Made by a program: the position numbers and the translations under genes. Of a stretch of 5,785 nucleotides of DNA, positions 1 through 5,683 are shown piece after piece (within the stretch, counting starts at the first letter, position 1; each line of letters opens with the position of its first letter). The notes under the pieces are model-generated. The model ran no database searches. It saw only the letters and a list, made by a program, of their open reading frames with translations, and was not told where the DNA came from. The stretch is from PVC group bacterium (GTDB taxonomy: Bacteria; Verrucomicrobiota; Kiritimatiellia; SS1-B-03-39; UBA6053). The stretch spans positions 1 to 5,785 of the forward strand of contig PXDP01000024.1 in assembly GCA_003565035.1 (NCBI GenBank), in the 5' to 3' direction.

Positions 1-43
1 AAGCTCCAAATTCGGCAGAATTTAGATTTTTGAATTTGCGTAC

Positions 44-169
44 AACGGTTCGCGCATAACATAAGTGGCGACTTAAAATGCGCAAACTTTTCGGTTTAAC
101 TTTAAGTTTCTAAAAATACCAAAATTTTCGTTTCAGCCACAAATCTCGCCATTTTTGTTATGCGCTGTT
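44..169 (-). repeat. attC-like repeat 1 (3' site of the FRG cassette)
   Basis: The core runs from AAC (44-46) to GTT (167-169). The inner stem pairs GCGCATAAC...GGCGA (52-71) with TCGCC...GTTATGCGC (146-165). It has one T.T mismatch and one G.T wobble when the + strand folds. The loop carries TTTTCGG and a CCAAAATTTTCG segment shared with the other copies. The right arm GTTGGGCATAGTAT (167-180) matches the left arm of repeat 2, 740 bp away. GTTGGGC is the only arm here that fits the classic integron GTTRRRY box. The sequence left of the repeat (1-43) holds no gene start; the next cassette's gene must lie beyond the window. Confidence 0.85.
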
Positions 170-182
170 GGGCATAGTATTT

Positions 183-899
183 TTACGCTCTAAATTTGTC
201 AAAAATATGCTTTCCAAGAGAATCTAAATCTTTGAAAATTGAGTGACGATTTATTCCACAAATTTCTAAATTTTTTTGAATCATATTTTCGGAGCCAATT
301 TCAATTAGAATTTTACTTAACTTAACATCTTTGAAATCTATATCTTCAGCCATCGTATAGAATCCTTGACCTTTAAAAGGATGTAAAGTAAACCAACCAT
401 GCTGTGAAGAAATTCTTGGAATTATAGTAGTTGGTTTGAAAAGTCTATGTTTTTTTTCATCAAATACGTTTTGAATTTCATCGATATCATTAATTAATAT
501 CTTTGAATCTCTCGGAACACTCATAACCCAAACTACAGCTTGATCATTATCATCAAGCTTACTGTTTACAGCAAAATATAGAGCAGTTAAAGCATTTTCA
601 GTCCAGTCCAATAGCCTTGTAGGTAATCCATGATGCTGAGCAATTGTCAATTTTTCAAGCATGGATGTCGGTTTATAGTTTAAGTATTGTATTGAAGTTG
701 TACTAAATTCATTCAACATTCTCATTTCATCTATTTCACGACTTTTTTTATAATAATACCTTGCAATTTTTGGAATTAGTGGTTTGTCAATAGGTTGGCC
801 ACGAAACAATATTATTTTGTATCGATCACCAATTCGAGTTTCAATTTGTTTTGTAAACTCTGATAATGATTTTATTATTGTTTCGTTGTAGTTTTTCAT
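183..899 (-). CDS. FRG domain-containing protein
   Basis: This 238-aa protein has the hallmarks of the FRG domain (named for its FRG motif): FRGQ at residues 32-35 and the strongly conserved QHHGLPTRLLDWT at 88-100, followed by ALYFAV. A second conserved stretch around RISSQHGWFTLHP (162-174) and a GINRHSIFKDLDSLGKHI tail (215-232) are also usual for FRG proteins. Biochemical function is not established for most of the family; FRG proteins recur in accessory and defence-rich regions, so a defence or stress role is inference only. There is no signal peptide, so it is probably cytoplasmic. It is the only gene of its cassette. The start at 899 is the first Met after the recombination arm and lies only about 16 bases from the AAC core of repeat 2, so the promoter must be inside or upstream of that repeat. 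The stop lies 13 bases from the GTT of repeat 1. Confidence 0.9.
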   Translation of the reverse strand: MKNYNETIIKSLSEFTKQIETRIGDRYKIILFRGQPIDKPLIPKIARYYYKKSREIDEMRMLNEFSTTSIQYLNYKPTSMLEKLTIAQHHGLPTRLLDWTENALTALYFAVNSKLDDNDQAVVWVMSVPRDSKILINDIDEIQNVFDEKKHRLFKPTTIIPRISSQHGWFTLHPFKGQGFYTMAEDIDFKDVKLSKILIEIGSENMIQKNLEICGINRHSIFKDLDSLGKHIFDKFRA

Positions 900-915
900 T
901 TTTTATATTATGCCC

Positions 916-1042
916 AACGTCCCGTGCATAACGAAAGTGGCGACTTAAAATGCGCAAGTTTTTCGGTTAAACTTTTTACTTTCTAAAAATACACAAAACT
1001 CTCGTTTTAGCAATAAATTCGCCATTTTTGTTATGCGCTGTT
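916..1042 (-). repeat. attC-like repeat 2 (3' site of the HigBA cassette)
   Basis: The core runs from AAC (916-918) to GTT (1040-1042). The inner stem has three mismatches, all of them G.T wobbles in the folded + strand. The left arm (905-918, ending TATGCCCAAC) belongs to the FRG cassette. The right arm (1040-1054, GTTACCTGTAGTGCT) belongs to the toxin-antitoxin cassette and pairs with 1805-1819. The two arms of this copy do not match each other beyond AAC/GTT, as expected of a site assembled from two different cassettes. Confidence 0.85.
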
Positions 1043-1056
1043 ACCTGTAGTGCTTT

Positions 1057-1389
1057 CTACGCTACTTTGAATTCAGATTCATTCATTTCTATACTAAATT
1101 TTACATTTGCTTTTAATGCTCGAAATACTTTTAAAATCGTTTCTATAGTCACATTTTTCGTACTTCTTTCTAATTTTGAAATTTGTGATTTTTGAACTCC
1201 AATTAATTCTCCAAGTTGCTCTTGAGTCAATTTTCGTTCTTTGCGAACTGATTTAATCATTTCACCTAAAAGCTCCATCCGCAAGTCAAACTCATATTTA
1301 TCACGTTCTGGAGTTCCAATTTCTCCGATGTCCTTGTTTTTCAATTCATCAAGGGTCATCATTTTCATTTTATTTTTTTTCGTTTCCAT
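1057..1389 (-). CDS. higA: HigA-like antitoxin, XRE-family helix-turn-helix protein
   Basis: This 110-aa protein has a Cro/C1-type (XRE) helix-turn-helix at about residues 45-93: IKSVRKERKLTQEQLGELIG, then VQKSQISKLERS with recognition-helix features, then TIETILKVFRALKA. In this family the antitoxin binds and neutralises the cognate HigB/RelE-type toxin and represses the shared promoter. It lies 9 bases downstream of the toxin gene, in the toxin-first order typical of higBA, so the two are almost certainly co-transcribed. The N-terminal ~40 residues are charged and could contact the toxin. Met1 is preceded by no clear ribosome site; Met8 or Met10 would also be workable starts. The stop lies 14 bases from the GTT of repeat 2, so the gene fills its cassette. 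The HTH assignment is firm; the Hig label rests on order and partner type. Confidence 0.88.
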   Translation of the reverse strand: METKKNKMKMMTLDELKNKDIGEIGTPERDKYEFDLRMELLGEMIKSVRKERKLTQEQLGELIGVQKSQISKLERSTKNVTIETILKVFRALKANVKFSIEMNESEFKVA

Positions 1390-1398
1390 AATTTTGAT

Positions 1399-1731
1399 TT
1401 ATTGTTCAAAATATTCAGTTCTTATTTTCTTTGCTTTCTCGATTTCTGATTTTGGGACTTTATCAACTTTTTTCACTATTCCGTGAGTTGATATAACAAG
1501 AGTGTCGGTTTTGTCAGTTTTATCCCAAAAAGCTAAAAGTCGATATTGCAAACCTTTGTATTTTGTCCTAAACTCCCAAATGTCGTCAGTCAGTTTTTTG
1601 AAAAGTTTCGGATCAAGCCCAAGTTTAGCTTTGTCAACATTGTAGTAAATTTTCTTTCGTGTTTTCAAATCTAAACTATAAAGAAAATCAATTGCTTGTT
1701 CAAGAAACACAACTTCAAAGTTCTTATTCAT
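1399..1731 (-). CDS. higB: HigB-like toxin, RelE/ParE superfamily (Gp49-like)
   Basis: The 110-aa protein matches the Gp49/HigB-type branch of RelE/ParE toxins. It has an N-terminal helical pair (residues 8-38), KLTDDIWEFR (46-55), the core strand YRLLAFWD (63-70), and the signature STHGIVKKVDKVPKSEIEKA (81-100), which corresponds to the 'HGF-KK...P..EI..A' C-terminal motif. Family members cleave mRNA, usually on the ribosome. The basic residues in the central strands are compatible with that, but I cannot prove activity. It is the first gene of a two-gene cassette with the antitoxin just downstream. An out-of-frame ATG overlaps the start (ATGAATG); the second ATG opens the long frame. It has its own -7 type element at 1757-1764, unlike the neighbouring cassettes. 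It looks intact. Confidence 0.9.
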   Translation of the reverse strand: MNKNFEVVFLEQAIDFLYSLDLKTRKKIYYNVDKAKLGLDPKLFKKLTDDIWEFRTKYKGLQYRLLAFWDKTDKTDTLVISTHGIVKKVDKVPKSEIEKAKKIRTEYFEQ

Positions 1732-1756
1732 TCATTTTAGTTATAAATTCAGATTA

Positions 1757-1764
1757 CAAATATA
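1757..1764 (-). promoter_or_regulatory. Bacteroidota-type -7 promoter element for higBA
   Basis: Read on the minus strand this is TATATTTG, a perfect match to the Bacteroidota -7 consensus TAnnTTTG. It sits 25 bases before the toxin start codon, which leaves a leader of about 20 bases. No clean TTG is present at the usual -33 distance, which lowers confidence. Confidence 0.45.
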
Positions 1765-1776
1765 AACTAATAAGTT
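1765..1776. promoter_or_regulatory. Possible HigA operator
   Basis: AACTAATAAGTT is an imperfect palindrome (10 of 12 positions symmetric). It directly abuts the -7 element on its upstream side, between -7 and -33. An XRE antitoxin bound here would block transcription. The site is short and the region AT-rich, so chance is a real alternative. Confidence 0.3.
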
Positions 1777-1816
1777 GAATTATATGGAAACTTTTGTTAG
1801 AATCAGCATTACAGGT

Positions 1817-1941
1817 AACGTCTCGCGCATAACGAAAGTGGCGACTTAAAATGCGCAAGTTTTTCGGTTAAACTTTAAGTTTCTAAAATACACAAAACTC
1901 TCGTTTCAGAACAAATCTCGCCATTTTTGTTATGCGCTGTT
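1817..1941 (-). repeat. attC-like repeat 3 (3' site of the lipoprotein cassette)
   Basis: The core runs from AAC (1817-1819) to GTT (1939-1941). The inner stem has two mismatches, both G.T wobbles on the + strand. Here the left arm (ACAGGTAAC) and right arm (GTTACCTGC) happen to be complementary over 8 bases because the two adjoining cassettes have nearly the same arm sequence. The stop codon of the lipoprotein gene falls inside the GTTA boundary (1940-1942). Confidence 0.85.
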
Positions 1942-2635
1942 ACCTGCTGGCTTTAATTTTTTCAATTTTATACCTATCCATTCCGCAATGGGAATTCAAA
2001 ACTTCGATTTCCACTTTGTTTCTTGTTATAAATCTAATGAATTTATTTTCATAATCTTTCCAAGTTCCACCAATTGGTGTTTCTCTACAAGTCTTTACCA
2101 AACTAAAAATTTGTTTTCCGTTTTGAGTTATCATTCCGCCTGGTTTTGCTCCAACATTCAGAGACCTTACTCGTTCTGATAGTTCTAATTCAAGTCCATT
2201 CCATTCCATAAGCCCGTATTTGGAGTCAGATTTAATTTGGTCAAACGCTTTTTGGGCATTTTCTTGATTATTAAATGTAGCTACAAAAAGTATAAAATGT
2301 TCGTAATAATTTGGTTCAGTTTTTTTCGGATAATTTTTGTTTGAGTAAGCGACTATTTTTTCAAGTCCGTTAGATTTAAAAATTCGCAGATGATTTGGTT
2401 TTTCCAATTTTGTTATATCAAATACGTGAGTTCTGATATTTTCTTTTAGTACTTCTCTTGCGAAAAGTTCAGCAGATTCTGAGTAATCATTGTTCAAGTC
2501 CGTTTCAGGTTTAATTTCAATTTTGGATAAGATTGTTTGTTCTGATTTCGAATCAGTTTCTTGATTTTCCTTTTTTCCGCTACAAGAACAAAGAATTAAA
2601 ATAATAGTTACTAATATGTTCTTTCGGATTATCAT
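1940..2635 (-). CDS. Predicted lipoprotein of unknown function
   Basis: This 231-aa protein starts with a basic N-terminus (MIIRKN), a hydrophobic stretch to residue 15, and a lipobox-like LCSC that places the lipidated cysteine at residue 18 (Cys16 is an alternative). A polar, charged tether (residues 19-37) follows, so the protein is probably anchored in a membrane with its globular part in the periplasm or outside. Cys183 and Cys217 are the only other cysteines and could form a disulfide. I recognise no domain. It is the sole gene of its cassette. The start codon lies 16 bases from the AAC core of repeat 4, so no promoter fits between. The stop codon TAA is made from the GTTA boundary of repeat 3, so the reading frame runs right into the recombination core. 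That boundary base pattern belongs to this cassette and would move with it. Confidence 0.8.
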   Translation of the reverse strand: MIIRKNILVTIILILCSCSGKKENQETDSKSEQTILSKIEIKPETDLNNDYSESAELFAREVLKENIRTHVFDITKLEKPNHLRIFKSNGLEKIVAYSNKNYPKKTEPNYYEHFILFVATFNNQENAQKAFDQIKSDSKYGLMEWNGLELELSERVRSLNVGAKPGGMITQNGKQIFSLVKTCRETPIGGTWKDYENKFIRFITRNKVEIEVLNSHCGMDRYKIEKIKASR

Positions 2636-2651
2636 TTTTCAGCTTGCAGGT

Positions 2652-2778
2652 AACGTCTCGTGCATAACATAAGTGGCGACTTAAAATGCACTTTCCATTC
2701 GGTTAAGATTTTAATTTTCTAAAAACACCAAAATTTTCGTTTCAAGCACTAATCTCGCCATTTTTGTTATGCGCTGTT
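2652..2778 (-). repeat. attC-like repeat 4 (3' site of the TPR/DUF6624-like cassette)
   Basis: The core runs from AAC (2652-2654) to GTT (2776-2778). The inner stem has three mismatches: two G.T wobbles on the + strand and the T.T mismatch also seen in repeat 1. The left part of the loop (ATGCACTTTCCATTCGGTTAAG) departs most from repeats 1, 2, 3 and 5. The right arm GTTACAAACAGTAT (2776-2789) pairs with the left arm of repeat 5 (3729-3742). Confidence 0.85.
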
Positions 2779-2789
2779 ACAAACAGTAT

Positions 2790-3716
2790 TTATCCTTTAA
2801 TTTTCTCTTTCTTAATTTTGATTTCCTTTTTCGGCTCTTCTCCAACATGAATTGATTCAAAATCTCCCTTTTTCATTTGTTCCATCATTTCTTTGTGCAT
2901 TTCAAAACTACTCCAAAAATCTCTACTTAATTTACCTTCTTCAATCTCTTTGTCAATTAAAGGTTTAAAGTAGTTCCATACGTAATTATCTTCTCCATAT
3001 GTTCCTCTTTGATGCCATAGAATTATCCAAGCTCTTTCTTGCCAACCGTGTTTTTCTGTTATTTCCATTAATCTGGCTACATTCAAAGAGTCAACTCTTT
3101 TCATAAGTTCAGATGTCGTTTCTTTGTATTTCTCATCAGTTTTATGAAAAACTATTTTTTTTAATTCGTTTGCTTTTACAGTATCATTTTCTCTTTGAGC
3201 TTTGAAAAAGGCGTCTCCAGCATTTTGATAGTCAACTTCGCTGTAACCATCTAAATACATACCTGTTTTTCTTACAAACTGGTCTCTTGATGTTAATTCT
3301 TCAATTTCTAAATACAAATCAATATCGTCAATCGACGAGAAGTATTTCTGACGTAGCTTATTGTAATCTGAAATTATCTGTTTGTAAAATTCCTTATCTT
3401 GAATATCAATAAAACCTTTGTAGCTCTTCAAATAGCTTTTTGTTGCTCCACCAACAGAAACACCTTTCCTAATCCATTCGTCAGCAAGGGTTAAATCATT
3501 TAGTTTTAATGCACATTCTGCTAAATTAAAAAATGGTGTACTTGAATTTGGTATTAAGATATTAAGCGCATTTTTGTATTTATCAATTGCTTGTTCACAA
3601 TTTCCATTTTTTCTCATTGCATTCGCTTCGGAAATAAGACTGTCGTGTTTATCATAATTTGTTTGTCCATAGCCAAATAAAGTAATAAACATTAATAGTA
3701 AAAATATTAATCTCAT
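2790..3716 (-). CDS. Secreted TPR protein with DUF6624-like C-terminal region
   Basis: With the start at 3716 the product is 308 aa and opens with a clean signal peptide (MRLIFLLLMFITLFGYG, cleavage probably before Gln18). The open frame extends 21 codons further upstream to 3779, but those codons lie inside repeat 5 and its arm, so I reject that start. Residues about 22-89 look like two tetratricopeptide-type helical repeats (NCEQAIDKYKNALNI; PFFNLAECALKLNDLTLADEW). The C-terminal half has an RDQFVR motif (144-149), EKHGWQERAWIILWHQ (221-236) and a following helical segment, resembling DUF6624, whose function is unknown. The tail is lysine-rich (about 296-307). The protein is probably exported to the periplasm. 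It is the sole gene in its cassette, with the start 23 bases from the AAC core of repeat 5. The DUF6624 assignment is from memory of the motif pattern and is moderate. Confidence 0.75.
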   Translation of the reverse strand: MRLIFLLLMFITLFGYGQTNYDKHDSLISEANAMRKNGNCEQAIDKYKNALNILIPNSSTPFFNLAECALKLNDLTLADEWIRKGVSVGGATKSYLKSYKGFIDIQDKEFYKQIISDYNKLRQKYFSSIDDIDLYLEIEELTSRDQFVRKTGMYLDGYSEVDYQNAGDAFFKAQRENDTVKANELKKIVFHKTDEKYKETTSELMKRVDSLNVARLMEITEKHGWQERAWIILWHQRGTYGEDNYVWNYFKPLIDKEIEEGKLSRDFWSSFEMHKEMMEQMKKGDFESIHVGEEPKKEIKIKKEKIKG

Positions 3717-3739
3717 AATCTTGGTATTATATTGTTTGT

Positions 3740-3865
3740 AACGTCTCGCGCATAACGAAAGTGGCGACTTAAAATGCATAAACTTTTCGGTTAAACTTTA
3801 AGTTTCTAAAAATACCAAAATTTTCGTTTCAATCACAAATCTCGCCATTTTTGTTATGCGCTGTT
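3740..3865 (-). repeat. attC-like repeat 5 (3' site of the small secreted protein cassette)
   Basis: The core runs from AAC (3740-3742) to GTT (3863-3865). The inner stem has two mismatches, both G.T wobbles on the + strand. The loop is almost identical to repeat 1. The right arm GTTGTAGCACGTTT (3863-3876) pairs with 4383-4396. An ATG within the loop is in frame with the downstream gene but does not look like a real start. Confidence 0.85.
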
Positions 3866-3880
3866 GTAGCACGTTTTTCT

Positions 3881-4357
3881 CTATTCACAATTATTTAATT
3901 CAGAGTAATATTTAATCGGATTTTGATTTGAATATTCTTTTCCGTTAATCGATTTACAGAATTTTTGTTCATCCATTTCAATTATCAGTTCAAGATTATG
4001 GATGAAATTTTCTGCGTATTCACCATCTGCAAAACTTGCTAATTTCAAACTTGACAAATAAAAATCAGAATTATTTTTTGAAATTACTTCGTTAAAAATC
4101 ATTTGAGTGGTTTCGTAAAAAAAGTCAGTATTTCCTAGTTTATGGTCTGGACTTGTTGTTCGATAGTATTTGTCAAATTCATCATAGTTTTCAGGAACTA
4201 ATTTCAATAAGATCGACTCAGGAATTTTCTTGTCGGTTACGTATAATTCAGATGCTTGATTTAAGTTATCATCGTAGTCAATTTGATTTTGAGCAATTAA
4301 TTCAGTCGAAAATCCTAATTTCAACAGAGTAATCAAAATTAATATCTTAAAGTTCAT
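3881..4357 (-). CDS. Small secreted protein of unknown function
   Basis: The 158-aa product has a signal peptide: MNFK, then a hydrophobic stretch to about residue 16, and likely cleavage after Ala22 (ELIA before QNQ), the pattern common in exported flavobacterial proteins. The mature part is acidic and mainly helical, with SILLKLVPENYDEFDKYYR (48-66), a FADGEYAENFIHNLELI segment (109-125) and QKFCKSI (131-137). Cys134 and Cys157 are the only cysteines and could pair in the periplasm. I do not recognise a domain; similar small exported proteins occur as orphan accessory genes in Bacteroidota. It is the sole gene in its cassette. The start lies 36 bases from the AAC core of repeat 6, and the stop is 15 bases from the GTT of repeat 5. 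An immunity or inhibitor role is conceivable but has no direct support here. Confidence 0.75.
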   Translation of the reverse strand: MNFKILILITLLKLGFSTELIAQNQIDYDDNLNQASELYVTDKKIPESILLKLVPENYDEFDKYYRTTSPDHKLGNTDFFYETTQMIFNEVISKNNSDFYLSSLKLASFADGEYAENFIHNLELIIEMDEQKFCKSINGKEYSNQNPIKYYSELNNCE

Positions 4358-4393
4358 CGTTTTGTTCGGATTTGGATTTCATAAATGTGCTAC

Positions 4394-4517
4394 AACGTTT
4401 TGCGTATATGACTTGTGGCGGTTTTCGGAGCACTTTCTTGTCGGCTTGCAAAAAACTTACTTAAAAGCACCAAACTTGAATTTACCACTTTCACCGCCAT
4501 AAGTTATATACGCTGTT
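4394..4517 (-). repeat. attC-like repeat 6, diverged copy (3' site of the Abi cassette)
   Basis: The core runs from AAC (4394-4396) to GTT (4515-4517). The stem sequence differs from repeats 1-5 but keeps the geometry: GCGTATATGACTTGTGGCGG on the left pairs with CCGCCATAAGTTATATACGC on the right. The only two mismatches are both G.T wobbles on the + strand. The compensated base changes relative to repeats 1-5 support a selected fold. The loop keeps a TGTCGGCTTG segment and AAAAGCACCAAA, faint counterparts of the TTTTCGGTTA and TACCAAA segments elsewhere. Confidence 0.8.
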
Positions 4518-4541
4518 AGCGGGTCGTTGTTCGTCTGACTG

Positions 4542-4793
4542 TCAAATAGTTATGTTTTGTTCAGGAAGGTCGTTAATGTTTTTTATTACTGTAATTGAAG
4601 GCGTGTCAATATACATATCTCGATAAATATTTAATCCTTCACCAGGATAAAGTTTGTCGAAAGCATATTGAATAAGACGGCTTTCAATGATGTTCTTTTG
4701 TTGAATTTTCGTGGGTTCTCCAAATACTACACTAAGAATTGCTCCAGTTTCTTTCCCGTTTTGGTCAAATAATCTTTTGATAAATACTCTCAT
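4542..4793 (-). CDS. Small hypothetical protein, partner of the Abi-like gene
   Basis: This 83-aa product begins 21 bases after the stop of the Abi_C-like gene, in the same cassette and direction, so the two form one transcription unit. I recognise no family. Visible features are an N-terminal strand-like MRVFIKRLF, a second strand AILSVVFGE (18-26), an amphipathic helix IQQKNIIESRLIQYAFDKL (30-48), and a strand-rich end (residues 55-73) followed by a short acidic/polar tail. There is no signal peptide or membrane segment, so it is probably cytoplasmic. Size and position suggest an antitoxin-like or accessory partner of the upstream protein, but this is inference from context only. The stop lies 24 bases from the GTT of repeat 6. 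Confidence 0.7.
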   Translation of the reverse strand: MRVFIKRLFDQNGKETGAILSVVFGEPTKIQQKNIIESRLIQYAFDKLYPGEGLNIYRDMYIDTPSITVIKNINDLPEQNITI

Positions 4794-4814
4794 TTTGTTT
4801 TTGTTTTAAGTTTA

Positions 4815-5636
4815 TTAAAATGGCAAATCATTCCAGTTTGCCTGTTCTGGTTCTACTGTTTTCTTTATACCGTTTTCTATAGTTTCAATGAATTTGATTG
4901 TATTTGAAACATTATTAAATATCAAAACACTCTCGTGATAATTCAATACAGGATTATCGTGAGCAAAACTTTTGTTGTTTCTGATGTCGTTAAATGCTTC
5001 AATAACATTGATTGAATATTTCATGATTTTCTCTGCCATTGCAGATTCAATATGCTTGTTCTCTATTAAAAATTTAATGTACTTTCCGAAAGCCGCGTTT
5101 AATGAGTCGCTCTTTTCATAAGAGATTTGGTGTTTATCGCAAAGCTCTCGCAGATACCGAAATGTAAAAGTATGAAGTCTGTCTAATGCTGCTTCGGGTT
5201 CGTTTTTCTCAATGCTTTCTCTTATTGATTTTGCAAGCAACTTAAAGTCTCTGTCGTCAACGTTTGGTTGAATTGCGTCAATATGTTCAACGATGCTTTC
5301 TTGTTTCAGTCTTTCAGCAATTTTTACGCATTCTTTGTATAGGTTTTCATCATCTCTATGGTCAATCTCTCCTGTATGAACTTTTGAAAGCCAATAGTCA
5401 CAAAACGCTGAGAGTAACTTTCCTAATGTATAGTTTGATTCAACTTTAATAAACTGTCTTAGGCGGTTTGCTTTTGAGTTTGATGCGTAATGATATTTTT
5501 CATCGTCAATGTCAAGTCCAACCGCTTCACCGACAAATTCCTGAAAAGTTCGGTCAGAAAAGTCCATTACATAACCACTTTTCATCCCTAAAAACTTCTC
5601 AATATTTGCTCGTTCTATGTATGTTAAATCTGCCAT
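4815..5636 (-). CDS. Abortive-infection family protein with Abi_C (HEPN-like) C-terminus
   Basis: The 273-aa product has two parts. Residues about 8-65 hold a conserved N-terminal module (FLGMKSGYVMDFSDRTFQEF, then SNSKANRLRQF) seen in predicted phage-defence proteins; an AbiJ N-terminal-type name is possible but I am unsure of it. Residues about 131-252 match the Abi_C pattern: SIRESIEKNEPEAALDRLHT, helical FRYLRELCDKHQI, then IRNNKSFAH (218-226) and ESVLIFNNVSNTIKFIE. R219-x6-H226 fits the Rx4-6H motif of HEPN domains, which in many defence and toxin proteins act as RNases. The likely role is abortive infection or RNA cleavage in the cytoplasm, inferred from family. It is first in a two-gene cassette, 21 bases before an 83-aa partner. 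The start follows an AT-rich leader of about 47 bases after the AAC core of repeat 7. Confidence 0.82.
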   Translation of the reverse strand: MADLTYIERANIEKFLGMKSGYVMDFSDRTFQEFVGEAVGLDIDDEKYHYASNSKANRLRQFIKVESNYTLGKLLSAFCDYWLSKVHTGEIDHRDDENLYKECVKIAERLKQESIVEHIDAIQPNVDDRDFKLLAKSIRESIEKNEPEAALDRLHTFTFRYLRELCDKHQISYEKSDSLNAAFGKYIKFLIENKHIESAMAEKIMKYSINVIEAFNDIRNNKSFAHDNPVLNYHESVLIFNNVSNTIKFIETIENGIKKTVEPEQANWNDLPF

Positions 5637-5648
5637 TATTTATATCGT

Positions 5649-5675
5649 CAATATTATTGGAGTGTTGTTTTACAA
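5649..5675 (-). promoter_or_regulatory. Weak candidate promoter of the Abi cassette
   Basis: On the minus strand TTG (5673-5675) is followed after 16 bases by TAATATTG (5649-5656), one mismatch from TAnnTTTG. The spacing is just short of the usual 17-23 and the implied leader is only about 8 bases. The TTG lies within the cassette arm, so the element would travel with the cassette. Confidence 0.25.
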
Positions 5676-5683
5676 TGCCCGCT

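Noticed and set aside
52..165. Rho-independent terminators formed by the repeats
   Set aside because: Stem halves are separated by ~75 nt, no U-tract follows the stem on the gene strand, and the pairing is better on the opposite strand.
1241..1486. 81-aa plus-strand open frame
   Set aside because: It lies antisense across the HigA and HigB genes, with a hydrophobic, low-complexity product typical of a shadow frame.
1988..2179. 63-aa plus-strand open frame
   Set aside because: It is antisense to the lipoprotein gene, with no recognisable features and no start context.
3717..3779. Upstream extension of the TPR/DUF6624-like gene to 3779
   Set aside because: The extra 21 codons translate repeat 5 and its arm, and they would bury an excellent signal peptide that begins at the 3716 start.
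44..4517. CRISPR array
   Set aside because: The repeats are ~125 bp and separated by whole genes of 0.5-1.2 kb rather than short uniform spacers.
44..4517. Miniature transposable elements (MITEs) inserted between genes
   Set aside because: The two flanks of a single repeat do not match as a target-site duplication would. Instead the right flank of one copy pairs with the left flank of the next, which makes the gene block the mobile unit.
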